Assembly (NCBI GenBank): GCA_041741415.1
Contig: JBGSKC010000085.1
Location: 13,282 to 77,281 of the forward strand
Source: JANQTF01 sp041741415
Lineage (GTDB): Bacteria; Bacteroidota; Bacteroidia; J057
Length of the DNA stretch: 64,000 bases
Direction of reading: 5' to 3'
Each line of letters starts with the position of its first letter. Within the stretch, counting starts at the first letter, position 1. Shown here piece after piece: positions 8,839 to 16,777 of the stretch. The position numbers and the translations under genes were made by a program. A model generated the notes under the pieces. The model was not told where the DNA came from and ran no database searches. It was given only the letters and a program-made list of their open reading frames with translations.

Positions 8839-9842
8839 GGCGCTTCGGTGGTTTCGTTGAAGGAAAGGAAGGGAGATTTGAGGGTGGTGGCGAATTGATG
8901 GGCCTCGCGCTGGATGTGCTCCCGGCGGCTGCGGGCAAGGCCCTGTTGGGTCACGACTTCATTCAGGTATTCGTTCATGGTGGGAATCAGTACCTGTTTT
9001 CCGCTGGCGTTGAGCAAAAAGGAGCCGGGCTGGATGTCGAAAAATTCACGGAAAATGACCTGGTCCATGCACAGTTTGATCACCACATAGTCGGCCCACA
9101 CCCGGAAAGGCTCGATGAAATCGAAGGCGAGGGAAGGTCTGTTGTATTCGTCGCGGTGAAAAATGCCGAGATAGGGGTCGAGTCCCGCCTGGATGAGGGC
9201 GCCTTCCACAATGCCGTAGAGCATGCCGTAGGCGTAGTTGAGCAGGCAGTTGAACATGTCTTCTGCCGGGTGCTGGCTGCGTTTGGAGTAGCGGTAGGCA
9301 TCAGGCAATGCCCGGGAAATGGCTTGCCAGTAGCGTTTGGAGGCCCGGGCCTCGAGGTTGCGGAATTTCCCGGCCACCTCTTCGAGCTGCGCCGATGTTG
9401 TTTCTTCAAAGTAGCCGCGGATTTTTCCCACCGCGATCTCATCAGCCTGCAGTTCCTGCCCGTGAAGGCTGTCCCAGGCGGGGAGCATGGATAGAATCGC
9501 CAGTTGGTTGTCGATTTTTCGCAGCAGCATCCCTTTAACCCAGGTCACGGCGTCGGGGCTGCGGGCAAACAGCACCTGGTGCTTGCGGATGGTGGCGATG
9601 GAGCCAAATTTGGGGCTCCACACCCTGGCAATCGGGAAGCCGCGGTGATCCATGAAAAGGATATCCGTTTCGTGGTTCATCGCCACAAGCACTGCTTCGT
9701 GGGTGATCTTTGTGCCCGGGTGCAGGGCAATGGACCTCACGGGGCCGGGAGGAATCATTTTTTCGCCGTCGCGGCTGCGCGCCTGGTAGCTGCCGTCGTG
9801 CACACCGAGGGTCATGCCCCGCTGCTGAATAACAAGGTTCAT
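8835..9842 (-). CDS. cas1: Cas1 CRISPR integrase
   Basis: Cas1 is the metal-dependent endonuclease/integrase that inserts spacers at the leader end. The 335-residue protein has the usual beta-rich N-terminal domain and an alpha-helical catalytic domain. The three metal-binding positions appear intact: Glu164 in NLEARASKRYW, His229 in GIFHRDEYNRPSLAFD, and Asp241/Glu244 in FDFIEPFR. Length is normal. The gene is first in the operon and its stop overlaps the start of the primase-like gene. No Cas4, reverse transcriptase or effector domain is fused to it. The ATG at 9842 gives the standard N terminus (MNLVIQQRGMTLGV). Confidence 0.96.
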   Translation of the reverse strand: MNLVIQQRGMTLGVHDGSYQARSRDGEKMIPPGPVRSIALHPGTKITHEAVLVAMNHETDILFMDHRGFPIARVWSPKFGSIATIRKHQVLFARSPDAVTWVKGMLLRKIDNQLAILSMLPAWDSLHGQELQADEIAVGKIRGYFEETTSAQLEEVAGKFRNLEARASKRYWQAISRALPDAYRYSKRSQHPAEDMFNCLLNYAYGMLYGIVEGALIQAGLDPYLGIFHRDEYNRPSLAFDFIEPFRVWADYVVIKLCMDQVIFREFFDIQPGSFLLNASGKQVLIPTMNEYLNEVVTQQGLARSRREHIQREAHQFATTLKSPFLSFNETTEAP

Positions 9843-10305
9843 AAAGAAGGAATAATAACCCGTTTACAGGGCCAATTCCGCGCCAGTTTGCAGGAGGCCA
9901 TTTGGAGCCATTTTAGGCAGGTTGACTCGTCCGTTTTGTAAATGCCAGTTCAAATTGGATGGGGAAAATGAGCAAATCGGGCCCGGAATAACCACCCGTC
10001 CTCCTTCGGCGACGGCCTACAGGCCTGCTCAGGATGACGCAGCAACGGCCCTGGGCCCGCTCAGGATGACACGAAAGTAGGCGACGCCTTCCGCCGTCAT
10101 GGTGAGCAGGCTGCTTCAGCCGTCGCCGAACCATGACCAAGCCGAAGCATGACCACCCGTCCTCCATCGGCGACGGCCTGAAGGCCTGCTCAGGATGACG
10201 CGCTGCAGGCGAAGCCAGTCCGACCTCCGACCTCTGACCTCTCACTTCCCCTTTTGCCTTTCTCCCGTCCAACCCGTAGGTTCGCCTTTCTTTGATGCTC
10301 CCTCC
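9843..10305. repeat. Gene-free gap with ~52-bp direct repeats and GACCTC tracts
   Basis: Two near-identical copies of about 52 bp lie at 9988-10040 and 10150-10201. Both contain CGTCCTC, GGCGACGGCCT, and CAGGCCTGCTCAGGATGAC. A partial third copy, GCTCAGGATGAC, occurs near 10060. A short GACCTC/GACCTCTGACCTC tract follows at 10219-10245 and resembles tracts at 46857 and 59770. Open frames across this gap lack coding character. The cas1 promoter should lie at the left edge. No mobile element ends were found. Confidence 0.6.
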
Positions 10306-11532
10306 ATGGCCCGCTTGTCGCTTCCTTTCCTCAAAACCAAACTCATCCGCCTCCGGCAGAAGTTGCCCCGCCTGCTGTCGGGCTACTTCGACCAGCTGCT
10401 CTGGCGCCTCTCCGGAAAAATGCCCGACCCCCGGCCCGATGGCCAGGTCATTTTCGCCTGCGAACTGCTCCAGGCACGGGCCGTCCGCATCGCCATGGCC
10501 CTCCGGCAGGAAGGCCAACCCGTTCACCTGTTTTGCCTCAACACAGGCTTTGTGAAAGAATTTGAAGCAGGGGAATTTGCCTCGGTTACGTTGTTTCGAA
10601 ACAAATGGCACCTGCTTCGCCTGCTCAGAAAGCGTTCCATCCGGCTCGTCCATGCCTTTGCGCCTCCCTCCGAAGCCCTCGCTCTGCTGAAAACCGAAAC
10701 CTGCTTTCCGCTGTTGCTCGACATGCAGGACGTCCTTGTGACGTATCACGGCCTCACGCCGCCCTATGCCTGGGCCAGGCGCGAGCTCCAGTTTGAGCGC
10801 CAGCTCTTTGCCCACTGCGACGGCCTCGTGGCCCACAGCCTGGAACCCCGGGAAGGCTTTCGCCTTTATGGTCAGACGACCAGGCCACCGGTGCTGTTTT
10901 TTCCGCTCCTCTGCGACGAAACGGCCTTTATCACCCGGCCCAAAATCTCCGGCGAGGAGTTGCACCTTGTTTATGCCGGGGGCGTGGCAGGTTCTCACCG
11001 CGACCGCAAGCAGTTTGGCATTCTGCAGTTTTTCTCCCTCATCGAAGAGGTGACCCGGCAGGGAATGCATTTTCACCTCTACCCAAGCCCGACCACCCTT
11101 CAGCCCGACTGGGAGGAATACGCTGCCCTCGCCCGCACCAATCCGAAGTTTCACTTTCACGAACCCGTGGCCAACAACCTGCTCGCAGGCGAATTAGCCA
11201 AATACCACTTCGGAATTCTGCCTTTTTTCCGGGAAGACAGCGACCTGCGGCCCGAAAAAATGCGGAATGCCACGGCCCTCAAGCTCTTCAACTTCTTTGA
11301 GGCAGGCCTGCCTGTCATCATTTCGGCGGACCTGCGCTTTCAGGCCTGGATGGTGACACGCGGCCAGGCGGGCATCGCCATCCGCAAAACCGACGTCCCG
11401 ACGCTGCGCCAGCGCCTCGAATCGATGCACTATGCCGACTGGCAGGCACAGGTGGAAGCCCACCGCCATGCTTTGTCGCTCCAGCAGCAACTCCCCCGTT
11501 TACAGGCATTTTACAAGCTCATTGCCCCATGA
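10306..11532 (+). CDS. Glycosyltransferase, GT4-like
   Basis: This is a 408-residue cytoplasmic protein resembling two-domain GT-B glycosyltransferases. Features are an early VIFACELLQARAVR strand-helix, the central VAHSLEPREG, the start of the second domain at LHLVYAGGVAG, and a C-terminal donor-site-like segment, KLFNFFEAGLPVIISAD. The ATG at 10306 is preferred because the longer frame back to 10195 runs through low-complexity repeat sequence. The next gene overlaps by ATGA, so the two are translationally coupled. Together they suggest decoration of a surface polysaccharide. Donor and acceptor sugars cannot be told. Confidence 0.75.
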   Translation: MARLSLPFLKTKLIRLRQKLPRLLSGYFDQLLWRLSGKMPDPRPDGQVIFACELLQARAVRIAMALRQEGQPVHLFCLNTGFVKEFEAGEFASVTLFRNKWHLLRLLRKRSIRLVHAFAPPSEALALLKTETCFPLLLDMQDVLVTYHGLTPPYAWARRELQFERQLFAHCDGLVAHSLEPREGFRLYGQTTRPPVLFFPLLCDETAFITRPKISGEELHLVYAGGVAGSHRDRKQFGILQFFSLIEEVTRQGMHFHLYPSPTTLQPDWEEYAALARTNPKFHFHEPVANNLLAGELAKYHFGILPFFREDSDLRPEKMRNATALKLFNFFEAGLPVIISADLRFQAWMVTRGQAGIAIRKTDVPTLRQRLESMHYADWQAQVEAHRHALSLQQQLPRLQAFYKLIAP

Positions 11533-12170
11533 ACCTCTTCATCATCGGAGCGCGCCCCGACGGCCAGGCCAAAGTAGTGCTGGAAATCATCCTGGCCGAA
11601 GGCAGGCACCAGGTACTCGGTTTTCTCGACGACGACCCGCAGAAGCTGGGCATGCTGATCCGCGGCGTGCCAGTGCTGGGCAGGGCAAGCGACCTGGCCG
11701 CATTGGCCACGCAGCACGGAGCTGAAGGCGCCATTGTGGCCCTCGGGCACTGCACCACCCGGCGGGAGTTTGGCCTCAAAATACAGGCGCTGGGCCTGGA
11801 ACTCGTCACAACCATTCACCCCTCAGCCAGCATCGACTCGGATGTAGTGCTGGGTAAAGGCGTGGTGGTAGCACCGGGAGCCTGTGTGGTTACGGGTTCA
11901 GTGATCGGAGACAGCACCAACCTGCTCACCGGCTGCACAATCGACCACGACAACCAGATTGGGGCAGGGGTGGTCGTCTCACCAGGGGTTCACACCTCAG
12001 GCCGGGTCAAGATCGGGCGGGATGTGTTTGTGGGAACAGGGGCAATTTTTTTGCCGGATGCAGAGGTGGGGGAGGGAGCCATCATTGGCGCTGGCGCAGT
12101 GGTGCTGAAGCAGGTGCCGCCAGGCGAAACCTGGGCCGGAGTGCCCGCCCGAAAACTTGGCATCAGCTGA
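11529..12170 (+). CDS. NeuD/PglD-like sugar O- or N-acyltransferase
   Basis: The protein has 213 residues. An N-terminal Rossmann-like PglD_N region (MNLFIIGARPDGQAK, then VLGFLDDD) is followed by a left-handed beta-helix of hexapeptide repeats (about residues 100-205: IDSDVV, IGDSTN, IGAGVV, IGRDVF, and so on). It ends in the usual PPGETWAGVPARKL loop. TIDHDNQIG has a His in the place of the catalytic base of this family. These enzymes acetylate sugars such as sialic acid or bacillosamine using acetyl-CoA. The 4-bp overlap with the glycosyltransferase supports a shared glycan pathway. Exact substrate unknown. Confidence 0.85.
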   Translation: MNLFIIGARPDGQAKVVLEIILAEGRHQVLGFLDDDPQKLGMLIRGVPVLGRASDLAALATQHGAEGAIVALGHCTTRREFGLKIQALGLELVTTIHPSASIDSDVVLGKGVVVAPGACVVTGSVIGDSTNLLTGCTIDHDNQIGAGVVVSPGVHTSGRVKIGRDVFVGTGAIFLPDAEVGEGAIIGAGAVVLKQVPPGETWAGVPARKLGIS

Positions 12171-12296
12171 GACGGTATTATCAGATTGTCAAGCAATCTG
12201 GCCTTTCGCATCAAGTTTATAGGCAGGAGAAGGAATTTTTACGGAATCTCCTTCGCAAATGGTCAGATTCTGGCCAACATTCCCTTTCTTGCAGCC

Positions 12297-13739
12297 ATGA
12301 AGGCGCTGGCCCTGCTCTGTTCCCAACTACTTTTTTTGCCCCATCTTCTCGTTGGGCAAGATTCTCTGTTGCTTCGGCAAATGGAATGGGGATGGGTGTT
12401 TGATGATTCTGCCTTCGCTCCTTCGAAAGAAATTCTGTTTGCCTACGACGACAATGGAAGGCTGGTCGAACAATGGAGTTTGAGGGTGCCGTCAAAAGGA
12501 GACCATTTCCGGTTGGACTCCCATTCGAAAATCCGCTGGAACGATGCTGGCTTCAAAGTCCAGGAAATCAGGGAGTTATACTCCACAGTTTCGGAATTGC
12601 TCAGCGCCCGCGATTCCCTCGTTTGGGCCTACGACCCTGCAGGGCGCACCACCGTGTATCAGCTGATCCGCTTTCGCCCGCAGGACAGCGTGGAAGAGGG
12701 TTACCGCTACACGTTTGCCTACGACAACAAAGGCTGCGAAACCAGCAGGGCTGGCAGGGAATGGCGTCAGGATCTTCAGCAGTTTGTGCCTTTCGACAGT
12801 GTGAGAACCACCCGCCGGGCCGATTGTCTGCCCGAAAAACAATGGATCTACGGCCGGTCCGGGCAAAACCAGCAGCTCAGCCTGCGATGGCTGTATCGCT
12901 TTGAATATGAATTTGATGTTGCCGGGCGGCCGGTAGCCGAGCGGCAGTTTCACATGGAAAATGGCCTGCCTCCTGAAGAGCTTGTGAGCGAATACCGGCT
13001 TTTTTATGGGCCAGGCTCCCGCGTCAGTACCTTTTTCGCGCCGCTTACCGGTCACCAGAGCAGGGATTCAATTCTGACGGATCAACTGGGAAGAACCATC
13101 TTCGAAAAGCAGTGGTCCACCAGCTTTTCCTCCGACGGCAGCCTGGTTCCGGTTCAGCAATTCACCTATACCTATCTTCCCGGCGGCGGCCAGATCAAAG
13201 AACGGCTTCATTACTGGGATCCCTGGGAAGGCAGTTTTAAGCTGAGAACCATTGACAGCCTCGACCTCCAGCCGGGATGGCGGCGCAGCAGCCGCACCAC
13301 CGATTTTATCTGGGCCAACGGCTTCACCGATCGCCGCGAGTACCGCAGCACCCAGGGTCCGCTTCGCTGCGATGGCAAAATTCTTTCCGAAGAAAGCATT
13401 TCTGTGGTCCCCGACGGGGGGCATATTTTACCCCTGAACCGGGTCGAATACACCTACGCAGCTGCGCCCGCCTGTGAGCAGCCCCGGGAGCCAAGCCCCG
13501 AACTCGTCATTTTCCCCAATCCCAGCCAGGGTAGTCTCCATCTGCGCTCCGACCTGCTTCATAATGGAGATGTCAGGGTGCTGGTTATCAATGCATTAGG
13601 GATGGTTGTGTGGGAAGAACGCCCCAGGGTTCAGGCAGGGATTGACCTGGTGTTACCTGCCTTACCGGCTGGTTGGTACTCGGTGTCTGTTGAGGTGAAT
13701 GGCCAGTGGCTTAGCAAGAAAGTGTGGATTTCCCCCTGA
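12297..13739 (+). CDS. Secreted protein with T9SS type A sorting domain
   Basis: The ATG at 12297 gives 480 residues beginning with a clear signal peptide (MKALALLCSQLLFLPHLLVGQ). The body contains repeated beta-rich blocks of the form 'YxYxGRxxxxxxW' (for example YDDNGRL, YDPAGRTT, YRYTFAYDNKG, YTYLPGGGQ), reminiscent of RHS/YD-like repeats but too irregular to name. The C-terminal about 80 residues start with LVIFPNPSQGS and end WLSKKVWISP, a classic por-secretion sorting domain. It is exported through Sec and T9SS and is probably anchored at or released from the surface. Function unknown. Confidence 0.85.
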   Translation: MKALALLCSQLLFLPHLLVGQDSLLLRQMEWGWVFDDSAFAPSKEILFAYDDNGRLVEQWSLRVPSKGDHFRLDSHSKIRWNDAGFKVQEIRELYSTVSELLSARDSLVWAYDPAGRTTVYQLIRFRPQDSVEEGYRYTFAYDNKGCETSRAGREWRQDLQQFVPFDSVRTTRRADCLPEKQWIYGRSGQNQQLSLRWLYRFEYEFDVAGRPVAERQFHMENGLPPEELVSEYRLFYGPGSRVSTFFAPLTGHQSRDSILTDQLGRTIFEKQWSTSFSSDGSLVPVQQFTYTYLPGGGQIKERLHYWDPWEGSFKLRTIDSLDLQPGWRRSSRTTDFIWANGFTDRREYRSTQGPLRCDGKILSEESISVVPDGGHILPLNRVEYTYAAAPACEQPREPSPELVIFPNPSQGSLHLRSDLLHNGDVRVLVINALGMVVWEERPRVQAGIDLVLPALPAGWYSVSVEVNGQWLSKKVWISP

Positions 13740-13753
13740 TCTTCGGGCAGCAT

Positions 13754-14509
13754 CTACCTCACATAGCTCCCGGCATTGATATCGATCGTGGCGCCAGTGG
13801 CATGGTCCATGTGGCCGCTGAGCAAAAACAGCACGGTTGGTGCCACGTCTTCGGGCTGGGTGAGTTGGGCTAATGCGAGGTCTTTGGTGAGAAAATCTGC
13901 CCCATAATGCTCCAAAAACTGTCGGGCCATATCCGTTTCAGTAAAGCCGGGAGCCACGACGAAGGAGCAAATGCCCTGTTTGCCATACCCGCGTGCGATG
14001 CTCCGGCTGTAGGCCACGAGGCCGCCTTTGGAAGCTGCATAGGCTGCAAAATCAGGGGTATCGCCGCGAAAAGCAGCCCTCGACGCGATGTGTACCAGCC
14101 TGCCGCCGCCCCGGGCGATCATGCCGGGCAGTGCAGCCTCCGTGATCTCTGCCGCGGCAACAAGGTTCACCTGCAGGGTGTCGGTCCAGACTTGTTGCCA
14201 GGCTCCGGGGCTGCTTCCTTCAGGTAGCTCCAGGGCGATGCCGGCATTGTTGACAAGCCCATCGATCCGCCCAAATTCCTCCAGCACCTCTGCCACCAGC
14301 TTGCGCCCGGCTTGAGACTCCCGCAGATCCGCCTGAAACCACCGGATTTTGCCCGCCACTTCCTGAATCGGGAACCCGGCGTTGCGGTTTTGTGCGTGAT
14401 GCAGTGCCAGGGTGGCTCCGGCCTCCGCCAGTTGCTTTGCCACAGCCAGTCCGATCCCCCGGCTGGCACCAGTTACCAGGATCACCTGATTTTCAAGGCT
14501 GATTTTCAT
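13754..14509 (-). CDS. SDR-family NAD(P)H-dependent reductase (FabG-like)
   Basis: The 251-residue protein is a classical short-chain dehydrogenase. It has the cofactor motif TGASRGIGLA near residue 14, NNAG in LVNNAGIAL, the catalytic Ser in HIASRAA, and YAASK as the Tyr/Lys pair. The C-terminal segment (TGATIDINAG) is typical of FabG-type 3-oxoacyl-ACP reductases. It is divergent from fabD just upstream, which makes a fatty-acid role plausible, but many SDRs look alike and the substrate is not proven. Confidence 0.85.
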   Translation of the reverse strand: MKISLENQVILVTGASRGIGLAVAKQLAEAGATLALHHAQNRNAGFPIQEVAGKIRWFQADLRESQAGRKLVAEVLEEFGRIDGLVNNAGIALELPEGSSPGAWQQVWTDTLQVNLVAAAEITEAALPGMIARGGGRLVHIASRAAFRGDTPDFAAYAASKGGLVAYSRSIARGYGKQGICSFVVAPGFTETDMARQFLEHYGADFLTKDLALAQLTQPEDVAPTVLFLLSGHMDHATGATIDINAGSYVR

Positions 14510-14520
14510 TCGTCAAACTG

Positions 14521-14528
14521 TATATTTG
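14521..14528 (+). promoter_or_regulatory. Candidate -7 element for fabD
   Basis: TATATTTG matches the Bacteroidota -7 consensus TAnnTTTG and lies about 70 bp before the fabD start, in the intergenic gap between divergent genes. No good -33 TTG is seen at 19-21 bp, so this is weak. Confidence 0.3.
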
Positions 14529-14596
14529 CCTGCCCGCCGACCAGGTTCATGGCCTGGCCGGGGTTGTCAAACAGAACTTTTGAAGTCAATCATTGT

Positions 14597-15472
14597 ATGA
14601 AAGCCCTCGTTTTTCCAGGCCAAGGTGCACAATTTTCCGGGATGGGCAAGTCCCTGTTCGATGAGTCGGCGCAGGCCCGGGAGATGTTTGCAGCGGCGAA
14701 TGAAATCCTTGGTTTTGACATTGCTACGATCATGTTCGAAGGAACAGAAGAGGAATTGACCCGCACTTCGGTAACCCAGCCTGCGGTGTACATTCATTCG
14801 GTGGTGGCTGCAACTGTCCATGGCGTAATTGCTGATGCTGGCATGACTGCCGGCCATTCTTTGGGCGAGTTCAGTGCCCTGGCGGCGGCGGGCGTGCTGA
14901 GGTTTGAGGATGGTCTGCGCCTCGTGGCCATTCGCGCCAATGCGATGCAAAAGGCCTGCGACTTTGCCGACAGCACCATGGCGGCCATTCTCGGCCTCGA
15001 AGACGAGCAGGTGGAAGCTGTCTGCGCACAGGTGGAAGATGTCGTTCCGGCGAATTACAACACCATTGGTCAGCTGGTCATTTCAGGATCAAGGGCAGGG
15101 ATTGCGAAGGCTATTGAACTGGCCCTTGCCGCCGGAGCCAAGCGCGCCATTGAGCTCACAGTGAACGGCGCTTTCCACTCGCCATTCATGGAGCCTGCCC
15201 GCATCGAGCTGGCTGCCGGCATTGAAGCCACCACTTTCAGCGATGCTGCCATTCCTGTTTACCAGAACGTGACGGCCATGCCACACCGGTCTGCCGCCGA
15301 GATTCAGGCGAATTTGCTCAAACAACTCACAGCCCCTGTTCGCTGGACCCAGACCGTGCAGCGCATGATCGCCGACGGTGCCACAGAATTCATCGAAGCG
15401 GGCCCCGGAAAGGTGCTCAGCGGCCTCGTGAAAAAAGTGGACCGGGCCATGCCGGTGAACCAGGTGAGCTAG
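14597..15472 (+). CDS. fabD: Malonyl-CoA:ACP transacylase FabD
   Basis: The 291-residue enzyme transfers malonyl groups to acyl carrier protein in fatty acid synthesis. It begins MKALVFPGQGAQFSGMG (the family's FPGQG motif). It has the nucleophile elbow GHSLGEFSAL with the catalytic Ser, and the later catalytic His in NGAFHSPFM. The C-terminal GPGKVLSGLVKK is also typical. The ATG at 14597 is chosen over the longer frame because it matches the family N terminus exactly. A strong hairpin follows the stop. Confidence 0.96.
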   Translation: MKALVFPGQGAQFSGMGKSLFDESAQAREMFAAANEILGFDIATIMFEGTEEELTRTSVTQPAVYIHSVVAATVHGVIADAGMTAGHSLGEFSALAAAGVLRFEDGLRLVAIRANAMQKACDFADSTMAAILGLEDEQVEAVCAQVEDVVPANYNTIGQLVISGSRAGIAKAIELALAAGAKRAIELTVNGAFHSPFMEPARIELAAGIEATTFSDAAIPVYQNVTAMPHRSAAEIQANLLKQLTAPVRWTQTVQRMIADGATEFIEAGPGKVLSGLVKKVDRAMPVNQVS

Positions 15473-15506
15473 GCCGCTTCGTCGCGGCTTCGGGAATACT
15501 ATGATG

Positions 15507-15543
15507 AGAGGCGGGACTGGATTTAATTTCCTGTCCCGCCTCT
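15507..15543. terminator. Bidirectional hairpin between convergent genes
   Basis: AGAGGCGGGAC (15507-15517) pairs perfectly with GTCCCGCCTCT (15533-15543) around a 15-nt loop. It sits between the ends of fabD (plus) and a peptidase gene (minus). No long T-run follows on either side, so it may act as a two-way stem-loop terminator or mRNA 3' end. Confidence 0.6.
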
Positions 15544-15570
15544 TCATGTTTTGCCTCCCAACGTCTCTTT

Positions 15571-16731
15571 TCAGCCCCGGATCTTCTCTGCAACAGCAGC
15601 AGGAAGCGCATCTTTGTGCACCATGACGTGCAGGGTTTTGTACCGGAAATAGGCCTCCGACACATACAAATATCCGCCGCACTGGTTGCTGTCGCCCCAG
15701 GAGTTTTTGACAAGGTAGTAGGTGGTTCCGTTCTGGTCTTTGGCCATGCCGGTGATGTGCATCAGGTGGTCGTCTGTGGTGGTTTGGTTGTCGAATGCAG
15801 CCTGACGGACGGTTTCTGTGATTTCAAGTTCGGGCTGGGGGCTGTCAAACAGCGCTTCGCGTTCACGGGCGCTCAGGTCCTCCCAGGCCTGGGCAGGAAC
15901 TACCGCCACACCATTGCGGTGAGAAAACGTTTTTTCACTCACATCAGCATCCCAGGCCACGGTATAGCCATTTGCCAGCGCGTTATTCACAACCGCCACC
16001 AGGTCGTCGAGCGGCAGGTTCCACATCGGGTGATGGTCCCAGTTGTCGGGCACCATCAGCACAGACTGCCGGTAAAAGGGCTGGTGGGTAAATGACATCA
16101 GTTCGACGTAATCTTCCACACGAAGGCCAAGGGACTGGCCAAAAGAAGCCGGGGTGAATTTCTGGCCCTGGTATTCGAATTCAGCCGGAACCTCGCCGAG
16201 ATAAGCATCGAGCAGGTTGGCGAAAGCATCGTCCCAGCGGGTGCTGAGGTGTTTATTGGGATTTTTGACAACCGCTTTCAGGTAGGAGTCAATCATCGCT
16301 TCCATTTCTGTATGGTTGTGGCCACTGGGGTCAACGAGGAGGCCGTTGTAGGCTGATTCTGGCACCAGGCCGTCATTTGCGAGCACCGTGTTAACGTCGT
16401 GAATCAGGCCGCCCCCGCTGAGGCGGGAACTGCCCTGCATCCGGACAAACAACTCGGCCTTGCGTGGCCAGATTTGCCTGACTACATACATCTCCGACAA
16501 GTCGTATTCGCCCTTTCCCATCCGCAGCAATTCGGACTCAAAAAAAGAAACCGTGGAGAAGCTCCAGCAGGTGCCCGACTGGGCCTGGTCCTTCACCGGG
16601 GTGGCGTCTAGGTCGTGGATAATGGTGAACTGATAGTCGCCGCCGGGTTTGTTCCGGCGAATCTCTTCTTGTGCCTGGAGCCCGGGTAACAGCACCCAGG
16701 AAAGAAGGAAAAGAGTAAGGAATCTACGCAT
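15571..16731 (-). CDS. Secreted C1 cysteine peptidase, bleomycin-hydrolase-like (copy 1)
   Basis: The start at 16731 gives 386 residues with a signal peptide (MRRFLTLFLLSWVLLPGLQAQ). The papain-fold active site is complete: the catalytic Cys lies in QSGTCWSFST, the His in DDHLMHITGMAKD, and the Asn in VKNSWGDS. The layout matches the C1B bleomycin hydrolase/aminopeptidase C group rather than papain itself, though those are usually cytoplasmic and about 450 residues. A paralogue lies just upstream on the same strand with a gap of about 45 bp, so the two are probably co-transcribed. Likely a periplasmic or extracellular peptidase. Confidence 0.85.
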   Translation of the reverse strand: MRRFLTLFLLSWVLLPGLQAQEEIRRNKPGGDYQFTIIHDLDATPVKDQAQSGTCWSFSTVSFFESELLRMGKGEYDLSEMYVVRQIWPRKAELFVRMQGSSRLSGGGLIHDVNTVLANDGLVPESAYNGLLVDPSGHNHTEMEAMIDSYLKAVVKNPNKHLSTRWDDAFANLLDAYLGEVPAEFEYQGQKFTPASFGQSLGLRVEDYVELMSFTHQPFYRQSVLMVPDNWDHHPMWNLPLDDLVAVVNNALANGYTVAWDADVSEKTFSHRNGVAVVPAQAWEDLSAREREALFDSPQPELEITETVRQAAFDNQTTTDDHLMHITGMAKDQNGTTYYLVKNSWGDSNQCGGYLYVSEAYFRYKTLHVMVHKDALPAAVAEKIRG

Positions 16732-16777
16732 GGCAATCTCTGGAATCACTGGTGGGAAGGAAAAGATAAGGCTGCGC

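Noticed and set aside
7152..9941. Plus-strand ORFs opposite the cas genes (for example 8353-8898, 8895-9494)
   Set aside because: They are shadows of the cas1/primase/cas2 coding strands in GC-rich sequence; no start context or domains.
9913..11160. 415-residue minus-strand ORF
   Set aside because: It overlaps the glycosyltransferase gene and the repeat-rich gap, with composition typical of an antisense frame.
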